64,000 bases of DNA from contig PYST01000144.1 of the NCBI GenBank assembly GCA_003049485.1, forward strand, positions 31,094 to 95,093, read 5' to 3'. Shown piece after piece: positions 57,883 to 64,000 of the stretch (within the stretch, counting starts at the first letter, position 1; each line of letters begins with the position of its first letter). Source of the stretch: Ophioceras dolichostomum. Lineage: Eukaryota; Ascomycota; Sordariomycetes; Magnaporthales; Ophioceraceae. Position numbers and translations under genes: made by a program. Under the pieces are notes generated by a model. It was not told the origin of the DNA, ran no database searches, and saw only the letters and a program-made list of their open reading frames with translations.

Positions 57883-59348
57883 ACTTCTTCTTCTCCTACT
57901 ACCTACCTTCGTCCTTGGTTATCCTTAGAGAGCAGGGACAGGATCTGAAGGGCTCCTTTTGAGGTCTCTTATTCGTCTCTGCCGTTCAAGTCGTGTTTCT
58001 GTGAGGGGGCACGGAGAAGCAAACTCTCACTATCAACCCGTCTCCATTCCTTTCCTATCGTCTGAACTAGCGGCACCTCCTTTGTGCGACATTCTCTTCT
58101 TCTTCTTCTCCAAACCATCTTTCGGCGCGCATTTTGAACACATATAGATACCCGACCGGACCAGTGAGGTCCGAACCCGCCAGCGAGACACACTCGTGAT
58201 CACTCTCTCCGGGAGACACTGTTTGTGGCAACATGCACCCCAGCTATCAGTACAAGCTCAATCCCTATCCGTCACCACAAGACTGTCGAGAAGGATTGAG
58301 TCGCGTAAGGGAAGGTATATGGCCGTGTCTCGATCTGGCTCCTACCAAACATTCACTATTACATATCATTAAATAAATGGGAACGAACGCCTACATGCTG
58401 ATATTGCTTCCTCTTCTTTGTCGAGCCTATCCATTATGATCCTACTTGATCATCTTAGCCGGTCCATGGGCCTCGAGAAGAAGGACGAACGAGTGGTGTA
58501 TGTGGCGAAAGGATGGGGCAAAAGTCTAGCGCCGGACATTTTTTTTCATGCTTCACTTAAGTTTTTGCTTGTATATAACATTGATAAATCAACAATGCTA
58601 TCTTCTTAGCTTCGCTACGGAAGGGTTTGGCCATTTCTAAGTCATGGAGAGACCGGGCGCACATCGAAACTTGGCAGCTTGACACAATTCAACCCGAGTT
58701 TCTCACATCGCCAATACTCAAAGGTTGTTCTCGCTGCCGTTGGCATCACTACCGCTAAGACCTTCTCCGAGAGGGAAGTTCAATTGTGAATAATGATGGC
58801 CGGCCACGCACAGCTTCCTTCTACTCTATCGCTGTTCTTAGCCCTTCAATATCCGGGAAGAAAGGATTTTGTGTGGTCCTCGAGGCAGGGTGTGCCACCC
58901 TCCGGCCGTCACCCGGACCTCGTGTCGGAGTGGGGCCGAACTCATGATGGCTCATGATGTCCTGTCCCGATTAGGAAAGTCTCGGCCAACTAACACCACC
59001 TCCTCTTCGACGCCACTTGCAGCAGCGAGGCCACTGAGATGGATGATGTCGAAATGAGTTTTGCTTAGCTATGTTTTTGGTAATTCATCGTGATTCGCCA
59101 ATTGAAGTCAAGATAGATAAGGTATCTGGGACCAAAGTGGCACGGGATCGAACTGAGGGGTTTCGGCCGCGCTTTCCTCCTCCTGACAGGCGCGGAAACT
59201 AAGGGACATATAAAGGCGGGTTGTATCTTCCAACGGAGGACATCCTTCTCGCCATCAATCAAACAAGTCTTTGAAGCAATCAAGTTCACGCAAAGAGCCG
59301 GATCTATCAGCTCAAGCACTCTCTAGCCTAAGCAACGAAAAGTACCTA
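57883..59348. other. Intergenic, no gene seen (1.5 kb)
   Basis: This is the 3' UTR of the reductase and upstream region of the REI1-like gene. No coding signal or strong motif was seen. Confidence 0.6.
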
Positions 59349-60668
59349 ATGGTCGGCGCGACAAGTACAAACACAACTACCACCACAACCGCATCGACAG
59401 CCATGGAGCAATCAACCACCTCGGGCTCCCAGTTCAAGCTCTCCGCGACCTTCTGCGGCGCCTGCGACGTCAGATTCGACAACCCAGACGCCCGCCGAGA
59501 GCACTCGAAGAGCCAATGGCACGTCACGAACCTCAAGCGCCGTATGGCCGATCTCAAACCCCTGACAGCGGAGCAACACGCCGCCGTTGTGGCATCCACC
59601 AGGAGTGCTCCAGCCCGGCCCACCACCACCGAGTGGCCCGGACCAGAAGACTCCTCGTCTTCCGTATCCGATGGGGAGTCCTCGTCGTCGGACACCGAAC
59701 CCGACTTCATCCCAGAAGACTGTCTCTTCTGCAACGCCACCTCCTTGACCTTCGGCGAGAACGTCTCCCACATGCACAAGTCGCACGGCCTGTTCATCCC
59801 CGACACGGAGCGGCTCGTCGTCGACCTCGAGACGCTGGTGCGGTACCTTCACCTCGTCGTCTTCAGCTACCGCGAGTGCATCTGTTGCGGCACGCAGCGC
59901 CGCACGGCACTTGCGGTGCAGCAGCACATGAGGGGAAAGAACCACTGTCGCTTTGATGTTTATGCGCCGGGCTCTGAGTACAGAGACTTCTACGATTTCG
60001 ACTATGAAGAGAAGGAGGAGAAGAAGAAGACGAAGGTCGTGTCTGTCGCGGACGCTAGTGAGGATGACGATGATGGGGATGAGGATGAGGATGGGCGCGT
60101 AAAGGAGAAGGATATGGGGGAGGAGGGCTCGAGGGCTCGTAAGGCTGTTGCCGACGCCATTGAAGAAGGTCCAGGCAGCTCTATTCGTCTTCCCTCCGGA
60201 AAGACACTCTCGCACCGATCGGCGCCAGCTCCACACCGTCCCGGCAGGAGGAAGCTCGGTGAACCTTCATCTGGTACCAAGCAGCTACTCACCGAGGCAG
60301 CCGGGCCACCGCCAGAGATAGCAGCCCACGAGCCCAAGGCTTGCACCGAGGAGGAGGACACCGGCGCCTCCAAGGCGGCGGGAGGAGAGGCTACAGCCAC
60401 AGCCCTGACCCGAGCAGAGAAGCGCGAGGCCGGCTTCGTGGAGACGCAGCTGTCGCGGCTGAGCATCAGCGACCGGAACGCCCTGGCCCACCTGCCGGGC
60501 GCGGAGCAGAGGAGCCTGCTGCTCACGCAGAAGAAGCAGGTCCAGAAGGCCGAGAGGGCCGCGAGGAGGTCGCAGATGAGGTTGCAGATGAAGGCGAACA
60601 AGGCGGGGCAGGGTCACTTTGTTGATGATGTTATGGGGGCTAGGTTTATGGTTGGGTTGTATGGTTGA
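59349..60668 (+). CDS. REI1/ZNF622-like C2H2 zinc-finger protein
   Basis: A single exon of 439 aa from the ATG at 59349. The ATG at 59403 has the better context (CAGCCATGG) and would remove 18 Thr-rich residues. Zinc fingers in order: FCGACDVRFDNPDARREHSK, then WHVTNLKRRMADLKPL (the signature Rei1 finger); DCLFCNATSLTFGENVSHMH, then KSHGLFIPD; and ECICCGTQRRTALAVQQHMR, then GKNHCRFD. An acidic Ser stretch (DSSSSVSDGESSSSDTEPD) lies between fingers one and two, and an Asp/Glu/Lys region follows the third. The C-terminus is basic and helical. True Rei1 recycles Arx1/Alb1 from pre-60S ribosomes in the cytosol. The wording of the third finger differs from Rei1, so this may be a fungal paralogue. 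Confidence 0.85.
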   Translation: MVGATSTNTTTTTTASTAMEQSTTSGSQFKLSATFCGACDVRFDNPDARREHSKSQWHVTNLKRRMADLKPLTAEQHAAVVASTRSAPARPTTTEWPGPEDSSSSVSDGESSSSDTEPDFIPEDCLFCNATSLTFGENVSHMHKSHGLFIPDTERLVVDLETLVRYLHLVVFSYRECICCGTQRRTALAVQQHMRGKNHCRFDVYAPGSEYRDFYDFDYEEKEEKKKTKVVSVADASEDDDDGDEDEDGRVKEKDMGEEGSRARKAVADAIEEGPGSSIRLPSGKTLSHRSAPAPHRPGRRKLGEPSSGTKQLLTEAAGPPPEIAAHEPKACTEEEDTGASKAAGGEATATALTRAEKREAGFVETQLSRLSISDRNALAHLPGAEQRSLLLTQKKQVQKAERAARRSQMRLQMKANKAGQGHFVDDVMGARFMVGLYG

Positions 60669-61299
60669 GTACTACGATTAGCTCTGGGTGTAGATAGATA
60701 CAGACAGACCTAGGTATGTAGGTAGATAGGGACCTAGCACTTTTGACAGTTTATCGAAGAACCTTTAACTGCCCTTCCCCCCTTTTCTCGTCGTCTTTTT
60801 TGGGGATGTTGAAGGTAAGTCTCTGCAGTCGACGATACCAGCACCGAGGGATTGTTGCCTTGTCGGAAGTGGACGACTCAGACTCAACGTTCACTGGGTT
60901 CTCCCGAGGGTTGTCTGTCCAGCTTGAAGGGTGAGGAAATCGGCGTCTCCCCGGACGAAGGATCGCCGAATATTGAGAAGTGATACTACCACTTGGGCTT
61001 GGCGGTCTCGCGATAGTCATCGATGGTACCTACGACTTACCTGGTAGCTATGGTAGCCCGGAGGTACCTACCGACCTTAAGTACTTCACACATCGATCTT
61101 TCCGTGGATGGAGTCCGGGCATGCAGCAAGGTGCCTCCACCGATCACATTTCGCAAGCGCTCCCGAGTTCGAAGTAAGTGCAACCCGCATCAATCACATA
61201 AAACTGCGTCGTTTATGTTTCCAACGACAAAAACAGGAGATTGTCGTTCAACACGCCAGCAGCTGTATTATTTTCGAACCACCGAAGCATCGTCAAAAT
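60669..61299. other. Intergenic with CCTAGGTA-type motifs
   Basis: Contains ACCTAGGTATGTAGGTAGATAGGGACCTAG-like sequence at about 60708-60736 and GTACCTA motifs at about 61025-61070. No gene was seen; it probably holds the promoter of the TPR-SET gene. Confidence 0.55.
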
Positions 61300-63924
61300 A
61301 TGGATCCACAACATCGACCCGAGCCCTCCCCGTTCACAGACCCTTATCCTCCCTGTATGCGCCCTGTCGCCGAGCTTCCCGAGACTATCAAGATCTTGGC
61401 CTTGACACCCGGCCAGCATCACAGAGGAAAGAAGGCTATCGTCCGAGCCACGAGGCACGGCGAGCGCAGAAGATTCTGCGTATTGACGACCGTCGAAGAC
61501 GAGGATGGCAAGACCATCGAGCTCGTGCTGTACAACCAGTCTGAGGAGTCCGTTGTGCCGGCCAAAGAAGCGATCCGGAAACGACAGATCTGCGTCTTGA
61601 AGGAGCCCTTCCTTACGAGCCCCTCGGAGGGGCTCTCGGAGGGTGACACCATCCCCAGCTTCCTGCGCGTGGACCATGTCAGCGACATCGTGTGGCTAGA
61701 TCGACATGACGGTCGCGTGCCCGTCCAGTGGAGGGTGGAACACGCTGTTAATGAGAATGATGGAGATCTTTTCAGCCTGGATTATGTTAATCGTGGCGAC
61801 GACGCGAACGACGAGGGCAATTATGCAGAAGCTGTGCGCCTGTAAGTACTTTCCCCCGCCATCAGGCTGATGGAAGATCACATCGGTACCTCCCTACCTA
61901 AGGTACCTAGGTAGTTCTCCTTCTCGCGTAATATTATCTGACCAACCCTAACTGCAAGGTATACAAGAGCCTTCGAGGAAGCCGCCACGCCCGCTCAACG
62001 GCGGCATGCCCTCTACAGCCGCTGCATGCCTCTTCTCGCGCTCGGGCGCATTACCGCGGCGCTCTCGTCCGCCCAGGAAGGGGGGTTTCACCCCAACTCA
62101 CCGGGATTGGCCGACGCTTCGGAGGAAGAACTTGTTTGCTGCGCCCAAATACTTTTCGAGCAGAGGAAGTACAAAGATTGTGTGAATATGCTCCAACGCA
62201 TCGGGGGAGAAATGAAAGAGGGCATGGCTGCCTCGAACCTGAGGAACGAGGCCTTGGCGAGACTGGCGGAGCAGCTCACAGGAGTGTACGACTTCGTCGA
62301 GATGCAGCACCAGGCGAGGACTCATGATGAGGATATCGACTGCGGCACGTATTTGGCCCCTGTCGAGGAGCGGTGCTCTCCCGATGGGGTCTGGGGACTC
62401 TTCACCACCCGCCAGGTCGATATGGGTGAGCTGCTCGTCTGCCAGAAGGCATTCGCGTGGAGCCGCCACAGCCACTCCATGAACTCGTGGTTTCCTTATC
62501 TACAGCAGGAGGTACATCCAAAGCAGGAGCAAATGGAAGGGCTGCTACTGTTGACCGCGCAGATAATACAGAAGCTGTACCACAACCCAAACTTGTGTAG
62601 CTTTTTCGGGAGCCTGCACCGAGGCCATTTCGGTCCTGCTGCTGTCGGCGCCATCATAGTGGACGGAAAGCCCGTTATTGATTCGTGAGCTTTAATTCGC
62701 GTTCTTGGCACGGGCGAGAGACAGAAGAACGAAACTGAACAGAAACAATGCTAACGAAGTTCCTCCACCCTCCACCCCTCCTCCTATTTTCCTCCCTCAC
62801 ACTTTACGCTGGCAGATTCCTCATCGGGCAGATCACCCAAAACAATGTAGTCGCCAAGCGGCACGTCACGAGCCTCAAGGCCTTCGACGCAGAGCGAATC
62901 CGCCACAAAGAAGAGACCCAAACCCAGACCTACCGAGGCGTCTGGACGCTCCTCTCCCGGGTCAAGCACGCCTGCATAGGCAACTGCCAACCCTCGCATA
63001 TCGGCAATGTCTTGTTGCTCCGCGCGACGCGGGTCCTCTCGGAGGGCATGGAGCTCTTTTACCCCTGGCGTGACCCCGTACCGGGCGAGCCCAGGCTGCA
63101 ACTGCGGCAAGGGCTCCAGCTCCGTTTTGGCCTCGACCGGTGCAGCTACGAGCTGTGCTGGCAGCAACTTTGGATGTCGGATAGACGCCTAGAGCGGCGC
63201 GTGGCCGTCGCAAGGTTTGTTAAACAGGCCGTAAGGCGCCTAGACCGGTGGGATGGGTGGGATGGTGAGGGGCAACTGCAACCCTCGAGCCCCGAGATGC
63301 GGCAGATGCTGTAAGCCTCCCCCGTCCGCCTGTCTTACTGAATCCTCTCAGGGGCCTTTGTGTGGTGATTTCGCGCTTAGCAGCCCGCTGTTACTATCAC
63401 CGCTACCACCACCGCCGCCACTATTGCTTCTACTCCTAACACAACCTAGGACTGCACTCCGCATGCTCGAGGGAATTTTCCGCTCACCCCACGAGTCCGT
63501 CCGGGCAGCCGTCACCCCCGGAGACCCCTCGCCGTGGTCCTTCGGCGTGATCTTGCTCGAGCTCGCCCGGCCGGCCATCAGGCTTAGGCGGCACCTTCTC
63601 TACACGGCGGACATGCCGGCCCTCGCCGTCGACGCGATCATGGGCGGGCTGCGGTCCTACGGCTACGACATCCGAATCTCCCGGCGTCTGGACCGCCCTC
63701 CCCAGCTCGATATCATCCACTGGCCCGTCGTGAACGCCATGGTCGTCAGCGCCCTCCTCGCCTTGGTCGAGGCGCTGTCGAGGCTCGACGACGTCAGCAT
63801 CGCGAGGAAGGCGGCGCGTCTGGCGGAGACGGCCTACAAGGTGGTCGTGGGAGAAGGCGAGACTTTTGAGGACCATTTCCCTGAGATGACGCCGCTGTTG
63901 TGCAGCGGCGGATCGAGAATGTAG
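61300..63924 (+). CDS. TPR-SET domain protein (SMYD-like)
   Basis: Exons are 61300-61841, 61959-62684, 62816-63310 and 63450-63924 (745 aa, frame closed). The N-terminal part (1-120) is a small beta-rich region (KKAIVRATRHGERRRFC ... SFLRVDHVSDIVWLD). A TPR block follows (GDDANDEGNYAEAVRLYTRA; RHALYSRCMPLLALGRITAA). The SET core begins DGVWGLFTTRQVDMGELLVC and includes RVKHACIGNCQPSHIGNVLL and RVLSEGMELFYPW. The family motif NHSC is replaced by KHAC. A C-terminal helical region closes the protein. SET proteins of this class methylate lysines of histone or non-histone targets; here the target is unknown. An in-frame ATG at 61108 would add 64 residues. All introns are GT-AG. Confidence 0.88.
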
Positions 63925-64000
63925 ATATGTACTGCTGAGGGAGAAAGAAGAGAAGAAGGAAAAAAAACCCAAAAAAACAGCTGATGATGATGGTTGGGGG

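Overview
The window looks like nuclear DNA of a filamentous ascomycete (Pezizomycotina, probably Sordariomycetes). It is GC-rich. Genes have short introns (about 50-340 nt, mostly GT...CTAAC...AG), run on both strands, and are about 3 kb apart. Markers include fungal gamma-tubulin, a PEX19 ending in CRQQ, UBC9, a mitochondrial porin of exactly 283 residues (the Neurospora length, from memory), and a ferric-reductase-type flavocytochrome. Nothing points to bacterial, viral or transposon content. I resolved 21 protein-coding genes. For multi-exon genes, the exon ends were chosen so that spliced lengths are divisible by three and family motifs are continuous.

Layout. 1-7 kb: the 5' part of an ADCK1/Mcp2-type ABC1 kinase (minus, runs off the window), RTF1 of the Paf1 complex (minus, damaged by a small assembly error), and divergent COQ7 (plus). 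7-23 kb: a very large PLD1 phospholipase D (minus), gamma-tubulin (plus) and a long proline-rich unknown protein (plus). 23-32 kb: a YFH7-like P-loop kinase, a small unknown protein, a Ups2-type PRELI protein, methionine aminopeptidase 2 and a mitochondrial J-domain protein. 32-46 kb: VDAC porin, asparagine synthetase, UBC9, PEX19 and two unknown proteins. 46-64 kb: a coiled-coil protein with a twin Cys/His motif, 6.4 kb with no recognisable gene, a ferric-reductase-type oxidoreductase, a REI1-like zinc-finger protein and a TPR-SET protein.

There is no single pathway or biosynthetic cluster; this is mostly housekeeping chromosome. A loose theme is mitochondrial and lipid function: the ABC1 kinase, COQ7, PLD1, Ups2-like, porin and J-protein all belong to it. 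I found no previously undescribed multi-gene system. The most interesting signals are in gene structure: a PLD1 stop codon apparently split by an intron, with a 7-nt last exon; a 342-nt porin intron that is fully open in frame and His/Ser-rich; three apparent GC-AG introns; three Gcn4/CPC1-type sites, all inside asparagine-synthetase introns; and the large gene-free block at 49.2-55.6 kb.
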